From positions 298,583 through 362,582 of the forward strand of contig JANFNE010000055.1 of assembly GCA_024867545.1 (NCBI GenBank): a DNA stretch of 64,000 nucleotides, written 5' to 3'. The stretch comes from Phytopythium helicoides (lineage: Eukaryota; Oomycota; Peronosporomycetes; Pythiales; Pythiaceae). Shown piece by piece: positions 19,549 through 29,058 of this stretch. Position numbers and translations under genes: made by a program. A model generated the notes under the pieces. The model worked only from the letters and a program-made list of their open reading frames with translations, did no database searches and was not told the DNA's origin. Numbering within the stretch: position 1 is the first letter of the stretch; every line of letters begins with the position of its first letter.

Positions 19549-20667
19549 TTAGATAGAGCTTGCGTATCCTGGTGACACGACAACTTGATTAGTCGCGGCG
19601 CGCTCGGCGCTGGTCGCCGCGACTTTGCGGTCGCAAGGCAAGCACAGCGAGCGCTTTTTCAGCTGCTCGCTCGCTTCTACCGTCAACCGCTTGACGCTGC
19701 ACCGGTGGCACACGGATCGATGGCACAGCAAGCATGTCTTGGTGCCACTTAGCCTCAGCAGCGAGGTTGCTAGCCCCTTGGAGCACATCTCACAGCCACC
19801 AACGGCAACCTTGAGCCTTCTCTCAAGCATGTCAAGCTTGTCGATTTTGTCCATCATGTGCATACTGGTATGGCTGCGGCTGCCAAGCCATCGCAGCTTC
19901 TTGAGTGTGGAAAGCTCTGGTAGACGCACCATTGCGAGCCACTGCGAGGCAACTCCCTGCATCGCCACGCTGTGTGTGACGAGGTCACCGTCGACCTCGA
20001 AGTCGTAGAAGCCTCGCATGTAGCAGGTGATATGGCTGTCCGTGTGCTGCCGGAAGAGTGCACACACGGATCGGTTGCCTCGGTCGACGCTCTGGCGCTC
20101 AAAGTTGGGTAGCGTGTCGACGTTGAAGCGAAGCGAGTGCGAGATCCAGTAGCCTACGCGCTCGCCCGCATGCACGGCCACGCCTGTGGCGTCCACGCAC
20201 ACGTAGTCGTGTGTGTCAAACAGTCTCCACGTCACGCCCACATGCTCGAACGGTTCGTCGCTTGTAGGCTTCACGATCGACTGCAGCAGCTTGCTCTCAA
20301 CCACGCCACCTCCCAATACCCGCGATTGCAGCGTCAACTCCTCGTCAGTCGCTGCCATAACTCCGAGCAAAGCGTCCTCGACGGTTCCTGGCAGCGTTCC
20401 AAGCAGCAGCAGCGACGGAACCAGCCCCTCGCCAGAGTGTTCCATGTCTGCCGTCGCTCGCTCCTCGTAAATCCTGACGCGATCAGCCTTGCGAAGCTCT
20501 CGCCACCGAGCTGAATCCGCCGGTGTGTCGTTCACAGTGATCGGCAGAGCACTGCACTGGTCCATGTTGCGAGCCACAAGCGTCGACACCAGTCGCTGCA
20601 GCATGACGCTGTCGGCTCGCGAGACGCCCACGGACGGCAGCATGCGCTTCATGGTCGGTTGCGGCAT
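19549..20667 (-). CDS. START-like plus FYVE-like finger protein, short divergent form (copy 2)
   Basis: A single exon encodes 372 aa starting MPQPTMKRMLPSVGV; Met6 is an alternative start. The N-terminal block is diverged (LVSTLVARNMDQCSALP, WRELRKADRVRIYEER). The START-like domain (about 75-250) keeps PSLLLLGTLPGTVEDALLG, VVESKLL and RGFYDFE. The finger (about 290-350) reads CEMC, CLLC, CHRC, CLPC with a shortened loop between the third and fourth pairs, and the protein ends soon after. It lacks the long Ser-rich linker of other members. The downstream 1.6 kb contains fragments of its own 3' end. Coding appearance is intact, but position beside decayed copies suggests a locus in turnover. 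Confidence 0.87.
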   Translation of the reverse strand: MPQPTMKRMLPSVGVSRADSVMLQRLVSTLVARNMDQCSALPITVNDTPADSARWRELRKADRVRIYEERATADMEHSGEGLVPSLLLLGTLPGTVEDALLGVMAATDEELTLQSRVLGGGVVESKLLQSIVKPTSDEPFEHVGVTWRLFDTHDYVCVDATGVAVHAGERVGYWISHSLRFNVDTLPNFERQSVDRGNRSVCALFRQHTDSHITCYMRGFYDFEVDGDLVTHSVAMQGVASQWLAMVRLPELSTLKKLRWLGSRSHTSMHMMDKIDKLDMLERRLKVAVGGCEMCSKGLATSLLRLSGTKTCLLCHRSVCHRCSVKRLTVEASEQLKKRSLCLPCDRKVAATSAERAATNQVVVSPGYASSI

Positions 20668-21027
20668 ACCAACAACTTGAGCTCTTGCTGGCGAATGTCA
20701 AACTGCCAGGCGATATCGCCACGACACGATAATCCACATGAGTGTCAGAGACCAGTCCCATGAGGTCGAGATTCGCTTCGTCATGATGTCATGGCTCTCA
20801 GTACGACAGTGCACGCGCTGCATCCGTTGACCGGGCTGTGCACTTGACTGCACACTTGCCTGCCTTCTCCTCCTTCTCCTCAACTCGGTGCTCGATCACT
20901 TGCGTCCTGTGTCGAACGTGCACGAGAGCAACGCAATGCACGCCATCCAAAACGAGTCTCTAGTGATGGTGATAGCTATATCAACGTGCCTTTATTCTCT
21001 CCATGACATGCGAGCTCGAGCAAAGGC
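20668..21027. other. Intergenic spacer between START-FYVE copy 2 and pyruvate kinase
   Basis: This 360-bp spacer holds the promoter of the START-FYVE gene at its left and the 3' end of pyruvate kinase at its right. Minus-strand TGACATTCGCCAGC near 20690 weakly resembles an initiator. No gene is seen. Confidence 0.45.
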
Positions 21028-22649
21028 TTACGCGACGTCGGCGACGCGCATGACGATCTGCTTGCCGAGGTCGTCCGAGAGGCGGTCACCGCTGAGCACC
21101 ACGACACGGTCGCCGGGCTTGATCCAGCCGAGAGTCTTGGCCTCCTTGATGGCTTCGGCCGTGGTCGGGCGGCGGTCCTGCACGGGCGGCACGACCGGGT
21201 ACAGGCTGCGGTGGATCTGCAGCTGGCGAGCCACCTTCTTGTTGGGCGTGAAGCACATGACGGGCACGCTTGGCTTGTACTTGGCCACCTTGCGGGCCGT
21301 GTAGCCCGTGTCCGTGAGCACGATGAGCAGCTGGGCCTTCATCTCGTCGGCCGTCTTGACAGCCGAGCTAGCAATCGACTCGACATCCGACGTCGTCGGC
21401 GCGAACTCGAGTTCCGAGCGGCCATGAGCCTCGAGCAGCGAGTCCGCCTCGCGGATCACCGTCATCATGGTGGCGACCGACTCGACCGGGTACTTGCCCT
21501 GCGCGCACTCGCCACTGAGCATGACGCAGTCGGCGCCGTCCAGCACGGCGTTGCCGACGTCCGAGACCTCGGCACGCGTCGGGCGAGGGTTGTTGATCAT
21601 GGACTCGAGCATCTGCGTGGCAACGATCACGGGCTTGCCGACGGCATTGCACAGGTTGACCATGCGCTTCTGGTAGGTGAGCACCTTCTGCATGGGCACC
21701 TCGACACCGAGGTCACCACGCGCGACCATGATGCCGTCCGAGGCCTCGAGGATCTCCTCGAAGTTCTGCACGCCCTCGAGGTTCTCGACCTTGGAGATGA
21801 TCTTGGGCGCGATGTAGCCCTCGGGCCAGTGCTTCTCGACGCAGCTGTCGACGAACGCGCGGATCTCGTGCACGTCGCTGGCCTTGCGGATGAAAGACGC
21901 GGCGATGAAGTCAATGTCGTGGGCAACGCCAAAGTCCAGGTCGCGCTTGTCCTTCTCCGAGAGTGCGGGAAGGTCAACGATGAGACCCGGGAGGTTGACA
22001 CCCTTGCGGTTGCCGAGCTCCTCGGTGTTGTTAATGAGGCAGCGCACGTCGCCCGAGGGCTGCACCTCGATGACCGTGAGGCGGATGAGGCCGTCGGCGA
22101 GCAGCACCGTGTCGCCAGCGTCGAGCGTGCTCGAGAGCGCCTTGTAGGTGACGTAGATCTTGTCGGCCGTGCCCTCGGTCTCGAAGGCCTCGTCGGTGGT
22201 GAGGATGAGCTCCTTGCCCTGCTCCAGCAGCACCTTCTTGCCGTCCTTCATCTTGCCCGTGCGGATCTCGGGGCCCTTGGTGTCGTGCAGCACGGCGCGC
22301 AGGTTAAAGTTCTGCGACGCGTGCACGCCGCGGCAGGCGCGCAGGTTGTCGATGCGCATCTTGGCCTCGTCGTACTCGGCGTGCGAGAAGTTGATGCGCA
22401 TGATGCGCAGGCCCTCGTCCGTCAGCTTCTGCACCATCTCCTGCGACTCGGACACGGGGCCGATCGTGCCCACAATCTGCGCGCATTGCCATCATCAGCG
22501 CCACGTTATCACCAGCACAGCCACGGCCTCGGCCGCACCTTGGTCATGGAGAACTTGGAGCTGCGCGGGTTGTTGTAGCCGTGCAGCGCGCGCGAGAACG
22601 GCTGGCGCTGCAGCTTGAGCGCCGCGCGGATCGCCGAGCGGTGCAGCAT
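21028..22649 (-). CDS. Pyruvate kinase
   Basis: Pyruvate kinase makes pyruvate and ATP from phosphoenolpyruvate and ADP. Two exons, 22649-22539 and 22476-21028, encode 519 aa; the 62-nt intron (GTGCGG...GCGCAG) joins SMTK to IVGTIGP. An in-frame ATG at 22664 would add MPADK. Hallmarks include INFSHAEYDEA, HDTKGPEIRTGK, IISKVENLEG (catalytic Lys), ARGDLGVE, VATQMLESM, RPTRAEVSDVGNAVLDG and MLSGE. The C-terminal domain is full length. The first 37 residues (LHRSAIRAALKLQRQPFSRA...) are basic and amphipathic, extra to the usual start, and resemble a mitochondrial presequence. Stramenopiles are known to carry mitochondrial forms of lower-glycolysis enzymes, so organellar targeting is plausible but untested. 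Lower-glycolysis partner phosphoglycerate mutase is 4 kb away. Confidence 0.95.
22477..22538 (-). other. Intron in the pyruvate kinase gene
   Basis: On the minus strand the donor is GTGCGG at 22538 and the acceptor GCGCAG ends at 22477. It separates the presequence-like exon from the catalytic body, a position common for acquired targeting exons. Confidence 0.85.
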
Positions 22650-22664
22650 CTTGTCTGCGGGCAT

Positions 22665-23295
22665 TGGGGCATCGTGAGGACTCTGGAGCACCTCGCAGGC
22701 GCCAGCAGGAGCTCCAGCGCACCTTAAGGAACGAGGGGGAAGGGCGGAGCTGCTTGGTGGCCGATCGCGAAATGAGCCGTTGGCGTGTGTGGCTGTGGGT
22801 GACGCTTTTTTCTGCTTGGGAGCGGATCGGTACCTACTTTTTCCGAGGGGCGCACGGGTCGGGTTGAATAAAACCGTTTTCGAACGACCCACAAGCCTTT
22901 TTAACTTGTGGTTTGTATTGAAATGGGTTTGGACCCGTTTTTTGGTGGATACAGGAACCCGGCCCGGCGACGGTTTGGTTTGCATGCTCATCGCTGTCAC
23001 CAACAGCTGGATCGGCTCTACTGATGGAACAGCAGTATACTGAAACCAAGTGGTTTGAAGCCAACTTCAAGCTGAGCAAATCTCGCCGGGCCGAGTTGCG
23101 GCCGGCATCAACTGCCGAGTCCTCCGCGTTTCTCGCGGCTGCATGGAGACGAAGCTCGTGTCTGTCTGCTATGACGATCGTTTTGCTCCTTGGTATTGCG
23201 ATTTGTATAACCTTTTTTTGGTCGTCACGGTTCGATTGGTGTAGTCATGTCATGCATGACACGACCACGAACGACCACGCACTTCAACACTTGCT
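22665..23295. other. Intergenic spacer, pyruvate kinase promoter and MCM5 3' flank
   Basis: It holds a small stem-loop (CCACAAG 22889-22895, CTTGTGG 22905-22911, 9-nt loop) about 230 bp upstream of pyruvate kinase. No gene is recognised; ORFs here are short and overlapping. Confidence 0.45.
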
Positions 23296-25720
23296 CTACT
23301 TGACGCGCGACACGAACTTGTACTGGTTGAGCTGTCGCAGCGATCCCTTCTGCACCATAGCACGGATCGCGCGCTGGATGGCGTTCGGGTTGAAGCCCTG
23401 CGACTCCAGGCGGCCGTACAACGCGCTCGTTTCGACTCTTGCGCCGATGCGCAATGTCCGGTTGATGCTCTGCTCGACCTCCTGCGCCTTCTCGTGCAGA
23501 CCGCCGAACAGCAAACCCTGCGTGCCGCCGTCTTTGGCGGCGTTCATGGTCGACACGCTGAACAACCGGATGGCCTCGCGCACGTGTGACGCCTGCGCTT
23601 CGTTCTGTAACCGCATCTTGGCCAGCGACTCGGAGATTCGAACCAGCGCCTCCAATTGACGCACCGTCACGGGGATCGGCGTCTCGTTGCTGCCGCCTTC
23701 TCCACCACTAGATGATCGCCGCACATCGTCGCGGACGCCGACGTAAAAGTCTTGCAGCGCACGTGCGGCATCTACTGACAGTCGAGGAGCGCAGCGAGAT
23801 CGGCAGTATGTAATGAACTTCTTGAGCAGCCACGGCTCATATTCGCCGCTTGCCTCCTTCTGTGCACCATCGTCTTGGCCTTGCAGCGAGTTTGTGTGGA
23901 TCCGAACGACGTGGGCCGCCATCTGCCGGTCGCGAGCGTCGTCCTGGATGTCTCGCACGATGAAGATCATGTCGAAGCGTGACAGGATCGTGCTCATGAG
24001 ATCGATGTTCTCGGAGGCACTCCGCATGTCGTCGTAGCGACCGAACACTGGGTTTGCAGCCGCCAGCACCGATGCACGCGAGTTCAAAATAGTCGTGATA
24101 CCAGCTTTGGCAATCGAGATCGTTTGCTGCTCCATCGCCTCGTGGATAGCGACTCGATCCGACTCGCGCATCTTGTCAAACTCGTCAATACACACAACAC
24201 CGCCATCTGCGAGCACCATGGCACCGCCTTCGAGGTAAAACTCGCCTTTTGCATCCTTGATGACGGACGCGGTGAGACCTGCTGCACTGCTGCCCTTGCC
24301 AGATGTGTACACTCCAACGGGAGCAACTTTTTCAGTAAACTTGAGGAACTGGGACTTGGCTGTAGACGGATCACCGAGGAGCAGCACATTGATGTCACCT
24401 CGGAGCTACGCGTGTGGGCAAGCACCAACTCACATGAGAATCTTGGTCAACTCAAACGTTCAGAAGGAACAAAATGCAACTTACAATCATGCCGTCAGGT
24501 AAGCGTTTCCTTGAGCCGCCGACCAGCAAACATGCAATCGCCTTCTTGATGTTGGTCGTGTAGTCACCGTAAATGGACGGTGCAATGCTGCGCGCGAGTT
24601 TATCGTACAGGTCTGGGTCGCGAGCCATCTCGTGGAACTTCTCTTCTTCTGCAGGTGAAAAGGTAGCACGTGCACGACCGGCGCCCTCTTCGTCAATCTG
24701 CATATTTCATCGCACGTTAGTGCGCTGACCATGACAACGCACCAACTCGAAAATACTAACCTCAATGCCGACGACGCGAAGGTACAGCGTGCGGATCGCG
24801 ACGGCACCAACCTGTTTGGTACCAGCGTTGACAACTGATGTGATGCCGACAATAGACACTCGTGTGCCTGGTGATGCACGGTCGACCAGATGTCGGTCGG
24901 CAATAAGCGCAAGATTGCGGGGCATTTCACCAGTTGGGACAACCTCCGGGTTTTCCTGCAGCTTGAGCGTCTGCTGGTCGACGTAGTCGCATCGATCTGG
25001 AACGACAATGTACGAGTCCTTGGGACACGGATCGCCCATGGCGCCGGCTCCACCGCCTGCAGCCTCTTCTTCGCGATTGCGATCACAAGTGCGTGGGATA
25101 CTAATGCCACCGAGCCCCGACACCGGCATGCGCTTGGTGTTGCCACAGTGCTTGCAGCGCAGCGTCGCGGACACGCACTTGGTGCGCACGCGTGTAGCAC
25201 TGATGACGATACCTGGCACCTTCACGAGCTTGTTGATCTCCTGCGCGTGCACGTGGCGCAGCGGTGTGGCGCTCTGGTCGCTCTTGAGCACGACTTGGAT
25301 GTCTGGCAGATGGCGCAGGTTGCCAGCGCCCGCGCTGCCCGCGAACGCGTCTCCGCCCATGGTGACGTCCTCGTTGCCTCCCGAGCTGCTGCTGAGCACG
25401 AGCAGGTGGGCGAGCATCTCCTTGGCGGCGCGCTCAACGAGCGGCAGGTACTCCTTGGGGCTCTTGAGCAGCAGGTCCTGCAGGAACTGGTCGTAGGATG
25501 CGAGGTGCGTCAGGTGCAGCGTGAAGAAGTGCAGTCCTCGGCGGTAGTTGGCGATGAGCTGCTCGCGGTAGAAGAAGAGCGGGCCGACGCGAAACGCGCG
25601 CAGGAAGTCGAGCATCCTCTTCTGAATGGCCACGGGCGACGTCGAGTTGGCGTCGCGCGCCGCCACGTCCTGCGCGCTCTCCATGCCCATGGACGACACG
25701 CGCCCAGCGTCCCAGTCCAT
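23296..25720 (-). CDS. MCM5: DNA replication licensing factor MCM5
   Basis: Three exons, 25720-24761, 24697-24485 and 24405-23296, encode 760 aa. Introns are 63 nt (GTTAGT...GCAG, with CACTAAC branch-like site) and 79 nt (GTAAGT...GTAG), both phase 0. MCM5 is one subunit of the MCM2-7 ring that forms the replicative helicase in the nucleus. The N-terminal domain has a Cys-rich zinc-binding region (CKHCGN, CDRN, CPKDSYIVVPD) followed by TLKLQENPEVVPTGEMPRN, characteristic of MCM5. The AAA+ core has Walker A GDPSTAKS at about 401-408, Walker B VCIDEFDKM, and arginine finger SRFD. LPDGM joins LRGDINVLLLGDP over the second intron. The C-terminal winged-helix region is present. Length is close to that of other MCM5 proteins. 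An E2F-like site lies about 105 bp upstream. Confidence 0.95.
24406..24484 (-). other. Second intron of MCM5
   Basis: The donor GTAAGT begins at 24484 and the acceptor GCGTAG ends at 24406. Splicing places GGSRKRLPDGM directly before LRGDINVLLLGDP, as in other MCM5 proteins. Confidence 0.9.
24698..24760 (-). other. First intron of MCM5
   Basis: The donor GTTAGT begins at 24760, a CACTAAC branch-like site lies about 20 nt from the end, and the acceptor ATGCAG ends at 24698. It is phase 0 and in-frame readthrough would meet a stop. Confidence 0.9.
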
Positions 25721-25824
25721 GGCTTCTCGTTACTGTTGGCTGCCTGTTGGTTGTCGAGCTGCTGGCGGCCGTGGAGCTCCAGGAAGGCGGCGGGCGTCAC
25801 GCGCGGCGTGGTGCTGGAAATTAT

Positions 25825-25833
25825 GGCGGGAAA
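25825..25833 (-). promoter_or_regulatory. E2F-like site upstream of MCM5
   Basis: The minus strand reads TTTCCCGCC, a match to the E2F/DP consensus TTTSSCGC, about 105 bp before the MCM5 ATG. MCM genes are classical E2F targets in animals and plants. Function here is inferred from motif and position. Confidence 0.5.
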
Positions 25834-26196
25834 CCACCGCTTCCGAGATATGATTGGATGAAACTAATTGGAATGAAGGGTGGTGATTGGGTAGATGGAA
25901 AGATTATTTTTGCTTGATACGTATGTTTTATATGGGAAATGACGTTTCATGTATGCAACGCGTCACCTAGGCGACGTGGCACTATTGACTACGGCTTCTG
26001 TCATTCTTGTCTTCATTGGTATAATTACTAACCGCACCAATTGCTGCTGTTATCAATGGTTGTGAATGAGGTGACGCGAAGGTGGAGATACGTTTTTCTG
26101 CTTGGCGAGGGGTGCAGAAACACGGCATGCGACACGCGGTATACAAACATCAAGATAGGTGGGCTTTGCTTGCTATTTTTTACAGCGAAACGCGGA

Positions 26197-26240
26197 CCAA
26201 TCAGCGCGCGGAACGCCAACCGCTGGCCAATCAGCGCGCG
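26197..26240 (+). promoter_or_regulatory. Twin CCAATCAGCGCGCG boxes
   Basis: The 14-mer CCAATCAGCGCGCG occurs at 26197-26210 and 26227-26240, exactly 30 bp apart. CCAATCAG is the NF-Y core. They sit 110-155 bp before the initiator-like element of the phosphoglycerate mutase gene. Confidence 0.6.
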
Positions 26241-26348
26241 TCCAGCAGTTTTGCATACTCGCCGCTTCACGAAGAGCTCCCTCCCCCTTGCGAGCCGATA
26301 TCTTGCGTGCTGCTGCTGCTGCTGGCGCTGGCGACGGCTTCCTGCGCT

Positions 26349-26367
26349 CTTCACTTCGCAATTTGCA
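26349..26367 (+). promoter_or_regulatory. Initiator plus flanking element of the phosphoglycerate mutase gene
   Basis: TCTTCACTTCGCAATTTGC fits the oomycete core promoter (initiator YTCAYTYC followed by CAWTTT). It lies 72-90 bp before the spliced ATG at 26439, so transcription probably starts near 26353. Confidence 0.6.
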
Positions 26368-26438
26368 AGCTCCAGAGCAGTCCAAGCGCCTCCAGCCGCC
26401 GCCAGCTCCTCATCAACCTCCTTCCTCCTCTTTAGACC

Positions 26439-27296
26439 ATGTCTGGTACGTAGATTTCAGCCACGTCAGTGTGTCAATTGGTGCGAGGAGCTCACCAACG
26501 GATGGTGGCGAATGACATAGCCAAGTACCAGCTCGTGCTCATCCGCCACGGCGAGTCGCAGTGGAACGTGGACAACCGCTTCACGGGCTGGGAGGACGTG
26601 CCGCTCTCGGCTACGGGCGAGAAGGAGTCGCATGACGCCGGCAAGGTGCTCAAGGAGGCCGGCTTCAAGTTCGATCTGGCGTACACGTCGGTGCTCAAGC
26701 GCGCGATCAAGACGCTCTGGAACATCCTCGAGGAGACCAACCTCATGTGGATCCCTGTCACGCGCAGCTGGCGCCTCAATGAGCGCCACTACGGCGCGCT
26801 CACGGGCCTCAACAAGCAGGAGACGGTCGACAAGCACGGCATCGACCAGGTCATGGTCTGGCGCCGCAGCTACGCCATCCCGCCGCCGGACCTTGACGCC
26901 TCGAGCCCCTACTACCCGGGCAACGACCCCAAGTACGCCGACGTGCCCAAGGAGCTGCTGCCCTTCGCCGAGTCGCTCGCCACCACGGGCGAGCGCGTGC
27001 TGCCTTACTGGGAGGAGACCATCATCCCGGCCATCAAGAGCGGCAAGAAGGTCCTGATTGCCGCCCACGGCAACAGCCTGCGTGCGCTCGTCAAGCACCT
27101 CGACAACATCCCCGAGGACTCGATCACGGGCCTCAACATCCCCACGGGCGTGCCGCTCGTCTACGACCTGGACGAGAACTTCAAGCCCGTGCCGCACCCG
27201 GATGCCATCGCCCCGCTCAGCGGCCACTACGTCGGCAACCAAGAGGAGATCAAGGCGCGCATCGCTGGCGTCGCCAACCAGACCAAGGCCAAGTAA
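26439..27296 (+). CDS. Phosphoglycerate mutase, 2,3-bisphosphoglycerate-dependent type
   Basis: Two exons, 26439-26445 and 26521-27296, encode 260 aa. The tiny first exon (ATGTCTG) and a 75-nt intron (GTACGT...ACATAG) give [18 protein letters not shown], matching the normal family start. The longer unspliced frame from 26469 gives an atypical N-terminus and is less likely. The enzyme interconverts 3- and 2-phosphoglycerate in glycolysis and gluconeogenesis. His12 in RHGESQWN is the phosphorylated residue. [28 protein letters not shown] and [15 protein letters not shown] supply substrate contacts and the second catalytic His. No presequence is visible, so the product is probably cytosolic. The dPGM type is cofactor-dependent and unrelated to the cofactor-independent form. 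Confidence 0.95.
26446..26520 (+). other. First intron of the phosphoglycerate mutase gene
   Basis: The donor GTACGT lies seven bases after the ATG and the acceptor ACATAG ends at 26520. It converts an atypical long N-terminus into the standard [15 protein letters not shown] start. Confidence 0.85.
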
Positions 27297-29058
27297 ATTT
27301 GCGTCCGCTCCATGCAGCGGCTCATTAGGCCACGGGGCATCTCTCCGTCTCGCTGCAGTCGTTCATAAGACTGCACGGATCTCGAGGTGCCTCCATCTCT
27401 CTCTTGTCGTTAATAGCAAAATCCACTCAGCGCCATGTTGGCAACCAACTACCTCGCTCTTGTAATGGAGCTCATGTTCGTATAGCAATTAGAGTTGTCA
27501 TGCTCGATGACTAGAAACAGTCGAGGAGCTACGAAACCAATGCGCACCGAGTAGACACACGAAGAGCCGGCCATTCCAACACTTGCACTCAATCCATCCG
27601 AGTCGTTTCACTCCCACGAAGCGATGGCCTCCAGTCATGCTCGAGAGCAGTCATGACCAGGGCCGCCTCGTCATCAACTGGCCGTGACACCGGCGACGAC
27701 GTCATGCAGATTGGCTACGGCGTGGCGTGTTGAAGTTGGCAAGATTCCCAACGCGTGATGCCATGCGCGTCACGCTCATAGAAACGTGTTGCGGCAGTTA
27801 AGGTTACAAACAGGCTACCCATGTCACTTGTGAGTTGAAGTCACCGTGCGTATTGGTGTGTGTGTGCAAGCTCACTCCTCGTCATGCATTGAGCAATGCG
27901 ATCGACCAAGTGAATCAATCGCAGTCATCTCGAAGCCATCCGCGTCCATCATGACGCCGATCTCGAGTCGACTACAGTACTACAGCTAGAAGATCTGCAG
28001 TGCGGCTCCATATTCGGCTCTGCAAAGCTGCTGGTGCAAAACGTGAAACCGAGGTATGTTGCAAACGTTTGCTCCTTCAAATCACTCCAGCTGCCGACGT
28101 CGGTGATAAAGTTTGATCCACCGTAGCCACGATAGGACTTCGTGCAGTTTCACCAAGTTGGACATAACTCGCTGGAGGGCGTTCGGAGCAGTGCGGAGGA
28201 GGGAGGTTTGGAGCTGCTGCAATGAGGAGAGGTGAGTTTTGTTTCTGGATGAGTTGGCTTTGGAGCAGCTTCAGTTGTTGAGTGTCGAGGAAGATTCGTT
28301 CGGTGGTGCTGGTCTGGTTCAGATTGGCACGGCTGTGTGCTTATTGGGGCAGGTTGGCGTGTGGGTTTGCTAGAGTAGCTCAGCTTGATTTTTGACGAGC
28401 AGGAGCGAGTCCAGTTAGCCTTACCCTCTAAGCTGGTATGGAGGGTTGGTTTTGACCTGCTTGGGATCCGATCAGGGCGTATGCAGCACGGAGGTCGAAG
28501 AGTCGATGGCAGTGGAGAAACTATTATCTCAACTGACCAGGATGAGGGTCTCGCTATCCGCTAGCGCGCGCTTCAACGAGAATCAGGCAATCTCCTCAAA
28601 TCGCTGCTGCTGACGAAAGTTACTCGATCGTGGTAAGCTCAATAGGCAACGACCCAAAACTGAAGTCGCGCAGCGCGGAGCGACGTTAGCAAAAAAGGCG
28701 GGTCGATTTGTTCAGTTATCGTCCGCTGCGCTGCGACTTTCATAAATCTCGCAACAAAAGAACAGGTTTGTGGACAGCGGTCGACACGCGGACCTACGGC
28801 CAAGGATTGATTGTTCTAGCCTATAAGAGATTGCAGCAGCAGCAGCTCTGGAGCAGGAGTGGGAGCTTTGAGATGAAGTGTGATTGGGTGGATGGGAACG
28901 TGATGGGCTCAGAATTTGGGAGGGAGGGATCAGTGGGTTCGCAGCCTTGGATATCTTTGCTCACTGTGGTTCGCTAGGCACATCGATCGTCGTCGAAGGG
29001 AACGGAAGGGAGGACTGGGTCACGAGTTGACTTGTGGTGTGAAAACGCCGCAATCGAG
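27297..29058. other. Long intergenic segment, mostly featureless
   Basis: It is 1.76 kb between the mutase and the second kinase gene. No ORF has a recognisable domain. An imperfect inverted repeat lies at 28661-28742. The ORF at 28708-28977 starts inside that repeat and resembles nothing known. Confidence 0.45.
28661..28742. repeat. Imperfect inverted repeat, possible MITE or terminal-inverted-repeat remnant
   Basis: The arm TGAAGTCGCGCAGCGCGGAG at 28661 and the reverse complement of 28720-28742 (TGAAAGTCGCAGCGCAGCGG) align with a few small gaps around a spacer of about 34 nt. Flanking target-site duplications were not seen. Confidence 0.4.

Larger units (their letters stand above)
17930..19575. 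repeat. Decayed tandem repeats derived from the 3' end and flank of START-FYVE copy 2
   Basis: Several blocks recur in the same order and orientation with heavy divergence. CGCCTTGCGATCGGCTTCTA at about 17938 matches a block at about 19255. The ACTCACTCAACAAG and GTGAACGCTTAGA blocks occur near 18035/18125, 18490/18570 and 19350/19415. TTGATGACATGAC recurs near 18140 and 18600. The gene-derived block occurs at 18311, 18783 and 19625, offsets of 472 and 842 bp. The 1316-bp distance of the outer pair nearly equals their sum, as expected for serial tandem duplication. Confidence 0.8.
25721..26438. other. Bidirectional promoter region of MCM5 and phosphoglycerate mutase
   Basis: The 718-bp spacer separates two divergent start codons. 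The MCM5-proximal end holds an E2F-like site. The other side holds twin CCAAT boxes and an initiator-like element. The middle (25860-26100) is A+T-rich. No gene is seen. Confidence 0.6.

Noticed and set aside
21211..22578. 455-codon plus-strand ORF
   Set aside because: It is antisense to pyruvate kinase, whose catalytic motifs are unmistakable.
24890..25861. 323-codon plus-strand ORF
   Set aside because: Antisense of MCM5 exon 1 and promoter.
26469..26520. Alternative mutase start [16 protein letters not shown]
   Set aside because: The spliced form starts [15 protein letters not shown], matching the family; this segment is better explained as intron.
26466..27242. 258-codon minus-strand ORF
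   Set aside because: Antisense of phosphoglycerate mutase, which has catalytic RHGE and HGNS motifs on the plus strand.
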